NCBI GenBank assembly: GCA_900088475.1
Contig: FLMG01004671.1
Span: forward strand, 1-14,342
Direction of reading: 5' to 3'
DNA length: 14,342 nt
Origin: Hyphochytrium catenoides
Taxonomy: Eukaryota > Sar > Hyphochytriomycetes > Hyphochytriales > Hyphochytriaceae
The notes below the pieces were generated by a model. The model was not told the origin of the DNA. It did no database searches and saw only the letters and a list, made by a program, of their open reading frames with translations. The position numbers and the translations under genes are program-made. This document shows, one piece after another, positions 1 to 7,600 of the stretch; within the stretch, counting starts at the first letter, position 1; the number at the start of each line of letters is the position of its first letter.

Positions 1-84
1 CATCACTCCACCGCCAGGGTCGAAGAGAATTGAAGCTCGTGTACCATCGGGGTTCCCGTCTCCTATCCCGATGGCACGGAGGCT
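1..84 (-). pseudogene. start of pol / aspartic-protease-like segment (partial)
   Basis: Immediately after the gag stop codon (TGA at 85-87), the same minus-strand frame stays open to the window edge. It encodes a segment containing ASILFDPGGGVM. Retroelement aspartic proteases have a [LIV]-[FL]-D-[ST]-G-A active-site core after a short strand. Here the Asp and first Gly are present, but the Ser/Thr is Pro and the Ala is Gly. It is either a divergent or damaged protease start or a chance resemblance. Only about 28 codons are visible, so the assignment is tentative. Confidence 0.3.
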
Positions 85-1577
85 TCATTTCTTGGCCGGA
101 CGGCCTCCTCTCCTCTGAGACTTCTTCCATGCGGCAACGCACTCCTTCCACGCCGCCCAATAGTCCGCGTCGCCCGCGTCCCTATGAGGTTTATTAGGGC
201 AATCGTCGGCGTCGGCACGATGCCCAGGATTTCCACACCCAAAGCACAAGGGGACGTTGGGGTTCTGAGGGCGGCCTGAGCCGTCACCAGCCGGGTGTTC
301 TCCCAAAAGCCTCCTCAGTTGCGCCCTGTTTTTCTGGCTCAACTCCATTGAACGGAGCGCGTTCAGGTGATGAGTGGCGTTTGGAGAAGGAGTCTCGTTG
401 GCACCCCGACTCTTCCCTCCTCTTCCGTAGGCTTGGAAGTGTACCTCCTCCAAGTCATATAGGCGGTCCAACATCTCATCGACAGACTTGAAGGTGTAGA
501 ACTCCACTGCGTCTTCTCATAGATATGAGGGACTCCAAAGGTGAGGTCATACAACCGCTGCATCAGCACCTCCTCCTTCATGCTGAAGCAGTTCAGGCGC
601 AAGTTGTCGAACTCTCTAAGGTACCGTTCGACATTTTCATCCCGTTTGCAAGGCTGCATCAGGGAAAGTTGTCGGCGGGACCTTTCTTCCAGGAGATGGC
701 ACTTGTGCTTCTTCAGCAGTGCCTTGGCGAGTTCACTCCACGTTGCCTGCGTCCGGTTGCCCTTGTTCGCTCTTGACTGCAGCCATGCGTGGAGCCAGGA
801 TTCCGCCTTATCTTTGAGGTAACTCGAGGCAAGGGTGCCTCTGGTGACCCCGTCCAAATCCCCTTGGAGGGAGAGAAACTTGTCCATTGCCCGCACCCAT
901 TGAATGGTAGCGAGAGGAGAAGCAGTCGCACCACCGCGAAACTCCGTGGGCTTGTGGATCAGCTTCGTCAGATCCCAGTGGCTCGATGCCGGTTTGCTTC
1001 TTCCTTGCGAGGCAATCCCCATCTCCACGCCTTCGTCTGATTCCAAAGCTGCATCACTCTGAGGGTCTGCCTCGTCCGGGGTGGACAAGCCCATGCCTGT
1101 GATTAAGCGCTCTAACTTCACTGCACTGTGCGGGGCAGCAAACCCCGGGCGCTCATCAGCATCCGCGTAAACAACCTGCTTCTTCTTCTTCTGAACTGCA
1201 GCAGCAGGTGTGAACAATCCTCCCAACCAACTTTCCTTGGTTGGATTTCTTGTGTCACCACCTTCCCTACCTGCCTTCTCGGTGGGAGTCGACAAGACCA
1301 GCGGGGTCTTTGCCGTGGCGGGGACGTTGAACGTGCTGTCCTCGCTCTCGATCTGCTTGTCCGCGACAAGGAGAGACTTGAGATCCTCAAGATGGGCAGC
1401 ATTCGGTCGCCTGAAGTTGGTCCTGAAGACCACTCAGGATCTTAGCCAGGGTCTGAACCCGACTTTCCAATTGAGCAACCTGTGCTCCAGAGCCGTCATC
1501 CGGCCAGCGCTGACAACCGACTGCGCGTAAGCCGGTGGAGGCGCGGATGAGGGCTGCGATGGGTTCAAGTCAGTCAT
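85..1577 (-). pseudogene. gag polyprotein, frameshifted
   Basis: Structural protein of the retroelement, which would form the particle and bind element RNA. The likely start is ATG 1577-1575; its N-terminus is Pro/Ala/Ser-rich with a PPPAY motif. A coiled-coil-like stretch follows (1490-1390), then a Lys/Thr-rich linker. Next is a helical capsid-like domain at about 960-540 with the motifs KDKAESWLHAWL and VERYLREFDNLRL, typical of retrotrans_gag. A zinc knuckle, CFGCGNPGHRADADDC, lies at about 246-199, followed by a basic tail ending in RRGGRPAKK. The reading frame changes near 1490-1484, again between 1433 and 1390 (a TGA at 1436-1434 blocks the first frame), and again near 515-508, so no single frame encodes it. 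The breaks look like ordinary decay rather than programmed frameshifting, because they fall inside the gag domain. Sequencing error in individual positions cannot be excluded. Confidence 0.85.
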
Positions 1578-1812
1578 GTCTTCGACACTAATTGGGCAGT
1601 CACCAAACCTTTCCGTGACCCCGATTCACTAACCCGCAGTACTGTACTGAACGATAACACGAATTAACTCCTTGAGTTAGCCCGACAAGCTTGTAACAAA
1701 CAACGGCGTCGACGGAGTGCGCACAGAAAAGTGGTTTCACAGCTGAAACCGAGGAGCTCGAAAGAGATCAACAAACCACAAGACCGAGGTTGTTAATCAT
1801 CATCAGCTACCA
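1578..1812 (-). other. retroelement 5' leader with primer-binding-like site
   Basis: Untranslated leader between the proposed LTR and gag. On the minus strand, the bases abutting the LTR (1812 downward) read TGGTAGCTGATG. TGGTAGC matches the complement of a tRNA 3' end in GCTACCA, as in many initiator Met tRNAs, but the match fades after seven bases. Its position directly at the LTR edge is what is expected of a primer binding site. I see no other gene here. Confidence 0.45.
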
Positions 1813-2523
1813 TGTAGTATGAGAATCTGATGCAGCTCTCAAGAGAGTGAGAGAGAGAGAAGGTGCTCTGTCTGTATTTTGGCTGGCCAGGCCTCAGTTC
1901 AGACAAGCACCACGTTAGCAAAGGGTCTTCTACTTCAGAAAGAAGTTTATTAACTCCGATATAGAGGGTAAGAGGGAATGAATCTCCCTTGCGAGAGAGT
2001 CAGTCTACCTGAGAATGCAAAGATAAAAGAGCAACATGCAAGAGAGTAAAGTCAACAGGCTATCCTAATAACATGCAAAGAGAAAGAGGGGAGAAAGGGA
2101 AAAGGAAGAGAGCATCGTTCGTCAGAGCCATCCGTTGCCAACTCTAGTCGGGACTACCCGTCCTGAGAGTACTCTCAAAGAGGAGAGGCTACCTCCCATA
2201 AACCGGTCCATCTGTGTTTAGTGTGCAGTCAGCAGGTGGTTAGCAGCCGTCAGAGGAGATATACATAATATAACACACTGTGTGCGGCTGACGAGAGACG
2301 CACGCCCAACGAGTGCAAAATGCATTCTTCTATTATACGCCCAGCAAAGGTACAGCTCCGTTTCGGCTCCGTGGGCTATGCAGCTTCCACCCTGTTGGAC
2401 ATCATCATGGCGTTGACCGATGATTGCCCTGTCACTAGTGCAGCTGAACTCTTGAGCTTGAACCTCGGTAATATAGCTACGTACAGAATAAAACCTGCAC
2501 CCAACAAGCAATAACCTACTGCA
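1813..2523 (-). repeat. proposed 5' LTR of the retroelement (about 711 bp)
   Basis: The plus strand begins TGTAGTATG at 1813, directly next to the primer-binding-like site. It ends CCTACTGCA at 2523, giving TG...CA ends and a 9-base imperfect terminal inverted repeat (7 of 9 match). In element orientation (minus) the interval contains a TATA-rich stretch at 2272-2259 and an AATAAA at 1951-1946, in the right order for U3-R-U5. The inner edge is better supported than the outer one, because the second LTR is not in the window for comparison. Small reading frames inside this interval are not credible genes. Confidence 0.45.
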
Positions 2524-2969
2524 GGCCAGCTCGTTTTGATGTCAATGCTCCTTCACAGAGCTTGCAGTTAGTAGACTACTGTTTGATGGAGAACAAGAAC
2601 AAGAGATGAGGATATGATGTACGTTGAAAATGAAGAGAGCAGCAAGAGAACGAAGTCGTAGGCCATGAAGGAGAAGAAAAGAAGAGCGAGGAAGCAGCAG
2701 GAAGTTCTTCAACTGGCCACCGACTGGGTCTGAGGAAAATCGACAGGAGGCGGCTGAGGGAGCACCGAGGAAGCCGAGAGTTTATCTTCTTCCTCTCCAA
2801 TAATGGTGCGAGAGACGGCAAAGTCTTCCTTGATCCTCCTCTTGAACAATCAGAGCATATTAAATAAATAGAAGTAGGGGCGGAAGCAACTTGAGGAGCA
2901 GGAGAAAGAGAAAATAAGAAGAGAGCGGAGAACAGTGAATAGCAGCGAGGAAGGTCGCGGAGGAAGGGG

Positions 2970-3263
2970 TCAATCGAATCGAACATTAATCATACGGGCC
3001 GCCTCCTCGTTCTTCTTGTTTGCAGAGCCAAAGACACTTGTTTGATCCACCAAAACGATGCCGAAAGAAGCGTCATGGCGTTCGACGACTGCAGCCGTCC
3101 GACGATCGGCTTGTTGGGCAGCCCAAACAGTATCTGCTACGAAGAAGGCTGCAACCGTGACAGATCTCCCGCCAAAAGAAGACTCCAGAAGAAGGACGTC
3201 AATCTGGTGGGCATCACAAGCAGCAAGATACTTAAGGCTTTTACGGTCCTCAACCGCAGTCAT
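2970..3263 (-). CDS. hypothetical protein fragment, exon-like
   Basis: An open minus-strand stretch of about 97 codons with balanced, protein-like composition, including IDVLLLESSFGG, VTVAAFFVADTVWAAQ and SFGIVLVDQTSVFGSANKK. No family is recognised. A GTAAGC donor just upstream (about 3281) and a CCACCAG acceptor ending at 3204 could make the part from 3203 down a separate exon. A GTATGA at 2995-2990 is a weak possible donor near its end; otherwise it stops at 2970-2972. Exact ends, start codon and function are unknown. It could be a real gene or a chance open frame; the composition makes me lean slightly towards coding. Confidence 0.35.
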   Translation of the reverse strand: MTAVEDRKSLKYLAACDAHQIDVLLLESSFGGRSVTVAAFFVADTVWAAQQADRRTAAVVERHDASFGIVLVDQTSVFGSANKKNEEAARMINVRFD

Positions 3264-3678
3264 CTTGTCTTGCTTACTAGCAATAAACTGGCAAATACTT
3301 CTGGTGGAACATAGTAGCCAAGTGCTTCACGTTGGGATCTTTCTGCTTTGGTGCTTCCACAACTTTGCTGTCCTCTTCTCGATGGTTTGGCACCAACTTT
3401 GTTCCCTGTTGTTGACGAATTAGAGAAGTACAAAGCAGTATAAAATTATTAGCGGAATGCTGCCTACTGGGTGCCTAAAACATAATCATGACCGCGGCGG
3501 CGTAGGCTTGATAGATGCTATGTGAAGTAGATAGACCAATAGTTGATGCTTCAGAGAAGTATTATGAGGCTCGCGGTTAGGGAGTTAACTGTGTGCAGCA
3601 GCCTTGTAAAGCTTCTTCGCCAAAGTGATCGCGCTCCTCACTACTGATGGATGCTCTTCCCCCCCGGCATTATGGTCA

Positions 3679-3894
3679 TTAATTGGTCTCATCGATTGGC
3701 GATGGCTTTATCATCTCTGCACACAAGAGTCTTCTTTGCCATTCATGATGAAGAAAATGCGCTTCATCAGAAGAGCTTGAATTGCATTCTTCCTCCTCTG
3801 CAGCAGTAGTTGGACCCTTCCTCCCTTGCCTGCTTGTTCCTTGTTGCCTGCTGGTCGACGAGTAGTCTGATGATGATCTCTGCGTTTCATTCAT
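3679..3894 (-). CDS. hypothetical 71-codon reading frame, Ser/Glu-rich
   Basis: Runs from ATG 3894-3892 to TAA 3681-3679. It begins with a Ser/Thr/Gln/Arg-rich low-complexity part, then an acidic run (AEEEECNSSSSDEAHF), then a more ordinary segment (LHHEWQRRLLCAEMIKPSP). No domain is recognised. It may be the last exon of a minus-strand gene or a chance frame. The opposite strand is also open at 3810-4154 but lacks an ATG and is mostly Ser/Leu/Cys from simple repeats, so it is less credible. Confidence 0.25.
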   Translation of the reverse strand: MNETQRSSSDYSSTSRQQGTSRQGRKGPTTAAEEEECNSSSSDEAHFLHHEWQRRLLCAEMIKPSPIDETN

Positions 3895-4165
3895 GTTGTT
3901 CGCCTCCTCCTTCTTCAACTATTGTTATCATTGCTGAGGAGTTCACCGATGGCTCTCTTCCTGATCCAATAATGATTGTGGAGAGCTGCAGCAGGACAGC
4001 AATGAAGGAGGAGAGACCGACAACTCTTGTCCTCGTTCGGCTTCTACTACTTTTTTTCTGCTGCTGCTGCTACTTTTCCTCCTCCTCCTCCTCCTTACTT
4101 GCATCAATAAAGTTTGTTATTTTTCCCAGTATTATCCGAATAAATAGGGAGTAGGAAAAAAGAAA

Positions 4166-4561
4166 TTAAGCGTTTTGTAAGGTTTTATTGAGATTTGTTT
4201 CCGCCAATATAAAAGAGAGACAACAGCGCTCGATCTGAGAGTCTCCTCCTCCAGGTGAGGAGGCGAGAGAAAGGTGACAGACAGAGTCCGTGATCTCTTG
4301 TCTCTTGTCACAGATCCATCGTTGTTGGCCACAGGCAGACAAGCAGTTCCAGAGTTCCAGAGTTCCAGAGACTGAGAAGGAGGAGAGAGCTTGGAGACAG
4401 TGCGTCACAAGCACAAGTCCATCGGTGGAAGGAAAGGGAAAGACGTAGATACCACCAGGACAAGCATCCTGTCGACAAGGTTGACAAGGGCGCTGGAGAA
4501 GCAGAAGAAGGAAGACGAGACTTGCTAGACCAGACAATGCGACAGAAGCGGATGTCTTCAT
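4166..4561 (-). CDS. candidate secreted cysteine-rich small protein
   Basis: 131 codons from ATG 4561-4559 (context AAGAAATGA, A at -3). The N-terminus (MKTSASVALSGLASLVFLLL) is a textbook signal peptide: a Lys, then a hydrophobic core, then polar residues before the first Cys. The remaining roughly 105 residues contain 10 Cys, including CQPC, a CLSAC and a CC pair. No family is recognised. It is head to head with the ZNHIT1-like gene (141 bases between start codons), so the two may share a promoter region. An AATAAA on this strand at 4188-4183 lies 15 bases before the stop codon, which is odd and suggests the true 3' end may be altered by splicing. A three-copy 9-bp repeat (4343-4370) lies inside it. 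Expression evidence would decide whether it is real. Confidence 0.35.
   Translation of the reverse strand: MKTSASVALSGLASLVFLLLLLQRPCQPCRQDACPGGIYVFPFPSTDGLVLVTHCLQALSSFSVSGTLELWNCLSACGQQRWICDKRQEITDSVCHLSLASSPGGGDSQIERCCLSFILAETNLNKTLQNA
4343..4370. repeat. 9-bp tandem repeat, three copies
   Basis: The plus strand carries three consecutive copies of GTTCCAGA-type 9-mers (unit TTCCAGAGT, the last copy diverging at its end). It lies inside the cysteine-rich reading frame on the other strand, where it adds whole codons. Confidence 0.8.
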
Positions 4562-4701
4562 TTCTTGAGCGAGACTGTCGATAGGGACGTCTGAACGCCA
4601 AACTCTTATCTCCTCCCTTGGCAGAGCCAGTGGACTGGCTATCTCCTTTCTTTCAGATACTTTGCACTGCTCTACTTCCTCATCCCCGTCTATCGGTCAA
4701 C

Positions 4702-6594
4702 ATGCCGCTCTCTGCCGCAGCGAAGCGGGCTCGCAAGCAATGGGACCAGACAATGGCTGCCAGCGGCATCAAAAACAAGTTCACGGAGAGCTTGAAGCCC
4801 AAGAAGAGATCTTCAGGTCAGAAGTTGAGATCTGGAGATCTCTTTCTCTGGTAGCTTCCCATTCCTCCTACCTCCTTCTATGTCCTGTTATTACCTCTGG
4901 CTCTCCTTGAAGCACTATCCTTTGCTTTCTGATACTCGCGCTGCTTGAATATATGGAAGAGTGGTAAGGTCCTCGCCTATGGCTTTTCAGTCTCTTGCTG
5001 ACGGTGGTTTCCATGCAGGGCGGTCCGTTGTTCTCAGTAAGGCCATGAGGGAAGTGGATGCAGAGACCCGACAGCAAGTGCGTCTCCTTTCCTCTATGTT
5101 TAGTCTCAATCTACAATCCTACGTCCTCCCCCTGCTTCCGTGTACGCTGGATGATCCTCTGCCAAGAAATGATCCTTACCGTGGCTGCTTCTTCTGCTCG
5201 TCACGTATCTCCTCTCCCCGTGACCCACATCTGTTCTCCCTGTTCCTCCTAACAGTATACTGCTCCGGTGTCTCTCTCCTCCTCTCTTTTGATTACTTAC
5301 CGTTTCAATGGCGCGTGAAAGACTATAGCTCTATGAACGCTCCTCTTCTAGTTTGTGGCCGAGACTAGCCGCGTTCCCTAGATCTATTCACTAACTTTGT
5401 ACGTCTCCCTTTTGCCATAAATAAGTGGCCAATGACACTCCCTGTGTTCTCATCTGCGGGGTCTCACGTTGTCCTCTCTTCCTGTCTCATTTCTTTTCCG
5501 TCTATCACTGTTATCTGGCTCTCTCATATCTTTCTGGAACCCCTGGTAGGTGCGAGACGCCCGTCTAGAGGCACTTGAAGCTGATAACTATGTGGAGGTC
5601 GAGTTAGAGAAGGATGACGATGATATGTACCTTGAAGAGGAGGTAAGCCCATTATGAAGGTGTCCATACGTCCTTCTCTTTTCAGAACCTTATCTATCTT
5701 TCAAGGCTTCCAGTAACGAGCATCCTGTCTCCCTCTGTCCCTCTATTCTCTACACTTCTGTGCCGCTGGCGCTTCTGCAAGGAGGATGAGCCGAAACGGA
5801 AAAAGGACAAGACTCTGAAGCGTAAGCGAAACACAGCCGGCAAGCAAGGAACCAGGTAACTCTTCGCGATGAAGCTCAGTCATAGGGATAAGGACAAAGG
5901 CTGTGCTACTCCTCTTCTCTTTGCCCTTGTGTCTGCTCAGGAGGCGCTCAATACTTCTCTGCAATAGTGTATAACTCTTAAATAGAAGCAATAGTACTAC
6001 CGCAACCTTCTGTCTTGACAGCTCACTGTCTTTACCTTGCTAGGAGGCCAAGGAAAGTACGAAGCCTTAGACATCTAACCCACGACCTATTGGTAGGTAG
6101 TGCCTGCGCAGCTCCTCTCACCAACATCCAGATAATTATTTTGCTTTCTCCGCTGTTCCCTCTTCATGCCCCTTTCCTTTGCCTTCGTAAAGCCAAGTGA
6201 TAAAGCAGGGGGATCTCCAAGCAGGCCTACCTTCCTCTCCATCGCCGTCAAGCCTTCGATCTACCCCCCTCGTCACTTCTGCTCAGTCTGTGGATATCCT
6301 TTTCAACATCAACTGACTGTGCTCCTCCTCAGTCATCTCTGGCTCTCTCCTCTTTGATCGGTCTTGTATTCTTGCTGTTCCGCTCCCCTTAAACCGCATT
6401 TTCTTCGCCCACAGGGGCATCACTTCTCCCTATCATTGCTCGGCTTATCGACACCTATTAGTGCACCCTTAACTCTCTTCCTCTCTCTTACCCTTGTGAG
6501 CAAATATTCGTGCACTCGCTGTGGGTCACGATACTGTTCCATTCAGTGCCAAGACCATCACATGGAGACGCGGTGCCTAAAGTTTGGAATGTGA
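4702..6594 (+). CDS. ZNHIT1: ZNHIT1 / SWC6 (Vps71) homologue, SWR1/SRCAP complex HIT zinc-finger subunit
   Basis: Subunit of the SWR1/SRCAP remodelling complex that exchanges H2A for H2A.Z in nuclear chromatin. Seven exons give 197 codons: 4702-4816, 5019-5077, 5550-5642, 5782-5855, 6044-6092, 6193-6293, 6492-6594. All phases agree. Introns 1-5 are GT-AG; intron 6 (6294-6491) is AT-AC. The N-terminus is basic (AAAKRARKQWD). RLEALEADNY around residues 62-71 matches the RQLEALENDN region of the family. An acidic stretch (EKDDDDMYLEEE) and a Lys-rich stretch (PKRKKDKTLKRKR) follow. The C-terminal HIT finger has C160, C163, C171, C174, C179, C183, H187 and C192, with the same spacing as human ZNHIT1, and ends ETRCLKFGM. 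The first ATG of the frame is at 4702. Boundaries of exon 6 (start) are the least certain. Confidence 0.93.
6294..6491 (+). other. predicted U12-type AT-AC intron (intron 6 of the ZNHIT1-like gene)
   Basis: The 5' end reads ATATCCTTTT, an exact match to the U12-type AT-AC donor consensus. The 3' part has CCCTTAAC at 6466-6473, matching the U12 branch-site core CCTTAAC, followed by a pyrimidine run and a terminal AC at 6490-6491, 19 bases after the branch A. Splicing 6293 to 6492 joins TGT GG with C CTT, giving CG-LVSKYSC and the family spacing C-x7-C between zinc ligands. No GT-AG alternative that I could find keeps frame and spacing. Confidence 0.85.
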
Positions 6595-7109
6595 AAGTGG
6601 GTCATTGTCTATCAGTACCGTCCTGCCTTCTAACTTTGAAGAGGACGTGTTTCTTCTACGACAGAAGCACTGCGTTCTCACGCTTCAACGCTCAACCATA
6701 ACGGGCATGACTGCCCGCGGCTGGTGGCTTAGAGGTGGCCGTTTAATAGATTTATTATGAGCGAGAGCAATGAAGGGGTGGGTTCATCTTCTCTTGGCCA
6801 GTGCCAAAACCGGAGATTTCACTTCTCCCGGCTTCCTCTCTCTTCTCCTCCTCCTTTCAAGAAAGAGGAAAGTCTCTTGATCTTCAGGGTTGACGACTAT
6901 GGCAGACGGCGGAGCAAGAGAGAGAACGAGGCAAAGTGTTGCAGATCAAGTGTGACCGGCTTAGCAGAGCTTAGTATAAAGCAATAAATATTTAGGTCTC
7001 GCCTCTGCTGAAAAAACACAGCCGATGGCTGCCTAGTCTGACTGCCTGGGGTTACAAGTCTCCGTGACCTCCTCCTTCACTTTGACTTTTCTACACTGCT
7101 GTCTACAAG
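6595..7109 (+). other. 3' flank of the ZNHIT1-like gene, no clear gene
   Basis: Probably includes the 3' UTR of the upstream gene. An AATAAA at 6983-6988 is a candidate polyadenylation signal. A frame open over 6757-6987 has no recognised feature and its stop overlaps that signal. A short ATG frame at 6899 (MADGGARERTRQ...) could be a first exon splicing from a GTGTGA at 6950 to an acceptor ending at 7109, but the support is weak. The 16-mer CGACAGAAGCACTGCG occurs at 6659-6674 and again at 7159-7174. Confidence 0.4.
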
Positions 7110-7316
7110 GCGGTGCCCTTAGGATTGATGCACTATAATTGTCCAATGTGTGGAGCTGCGACAGAAGCACTGCGAGAGGAGAAGAAAAGGAGAGCAAGCC
7201 TCACTGTCGCCAATAGCTCTTCCAATCTCGCAACTCCTCCCCCGCTAGCTCCTGTACACGTCCAAAGCTTAACCTTAAGAGCAGGAGTTGCTGTTCCTGT
7301 GGAAAGCGAATCTTAG
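7110..7316 (+). CDS. hypothetical small reading frame with CPMCG motif
   Basis: Follows a plausible splice acceptor (TGTCTACAAG ending at 7109) and is open to TAG 7314-7316, about 68 codons. It contains HYNCPMCGAATEALREEKKR, a single CxxC pair followed by a charged helix, then a Ser/Ala/Pro-rich tail. One CxxC alone cannot bind zinc tetrahedrally, so a partner exon would be needed. A second Cys-rich stretch (CCSCGKRI) occurs in another frame near 7291-7314. No family is recognised. It may be an exon, a truncated gene or a chance frame. Confidence 0.25.
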   Translation, partial: AVPLGLMHYNCPMCGAATEALREEKKRRASLTVANSSSNLATPPPLAPVHVQSLTLRAGVAVPVESES

Positions 7317-7329
7317 GAAGTGCCCAAAT

Positions 7330-7458
7330 ATGTCAAAGCGCGTACGGGGAAGCAGTAAAAAACGGAAGAAAGAACAGACGACAGAGCTCGTGAAGTTCAA
7401 AGAGGGAGAGAAGAGCCCAAGTGAGACTCGTGCTAAAGCAACGAGTTCGAGGAAGTGA
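7330..7458 (+). CDS. hypothetical 42-codon Lys/Arg-rich reading frame
   Basis: ATG 7330 to TGA 7456-7458. It starts MSKRVRGSSKKRKKEQ, which resembles a nuclear localisation signal, and ends with a Ser/Lys-rich tail. The frame is also open upstream of the ATG for a few codons (KANLRKCPN), so it could be an exon. No family is recognised. It lies in the 3' flank of the MYB gene on the other strand, so coding status is doubtful. Confidence 0.2.
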   Translation: MSKRVRGSSKKRKKEQTTELVKFKEGEKSPSETRAKATSSRK

Positions 7459-7600
7459 AGGCTACGACAGGGAAAAGAGGCATAAGGCATGTACTCTCTG
7501 ACTTGCAACAGAAAGCGAAGGGCTAGAGATTGGAGCAGAGAAGATGAGAGACCATCCCCGACAAAGACTAGTTCTAGAACAGGGAGAACAGGAACGATGT

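Larger units (their letters stand above)
1..2523 (-). mobile_element. LTR retrotransposon, 5' part only (LTR, leader, gag, start of pol)
   Basis: Read on the minus strand, the order is LTR (2523 to 1813), a primer-binding-like site touching the LTR (ending at 1812), a leader of about 235 nt, gag (1577 to 85), then a short protease-like stretch running off the window at position 1. This order and the gag type (a retrotrans_gag-like helical domain followed by a CCHC zinc knuckle) match Ty3/gypsy-like elements, although without reverse transcriptase or integrase the superfamily is an inference. The copy is damaged, since gag carries several frameshifts, so it is probably not autonomous. The 3' LTR and the second target-site duplication lie outside the window. 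Confidence 0.75.
2524..4165. other. region without a recognised gene; minus-strand exon-like pieces
   Basis: No recognisable protein domain, RNA gene or complete mobile element was found. The plus strand is purine-rich at 2576-2960 and carries simple repeats at 4050-4095 ((CTG)4 then a CCT run). Two minus-strand stretches look protein-like and are listed separately: 2970-3263 and 3679-3894. A further minus-strand stretch near 2845-2713 is rich in Lys, Glu, Ser and Pro and ends at a stop; it could be a last exon, but I could not connect it to 2970-3263 with a phase-consistent splice. Several alternative splice readings between 3420 and 3000 are possible and none is decisive. Confidence 0.4.

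Noticed and set aside
2218-2514. Small open frames on both strands within the proposed LTR
   Set aside because: Short, without motifs, and inside a region explained as an LTR.
3810-4154. Plus-strand open frame rich in Ser, Leu and Cys
   Set aside because: No ATG at its start; the composition comes from CTG and CCT repeats.
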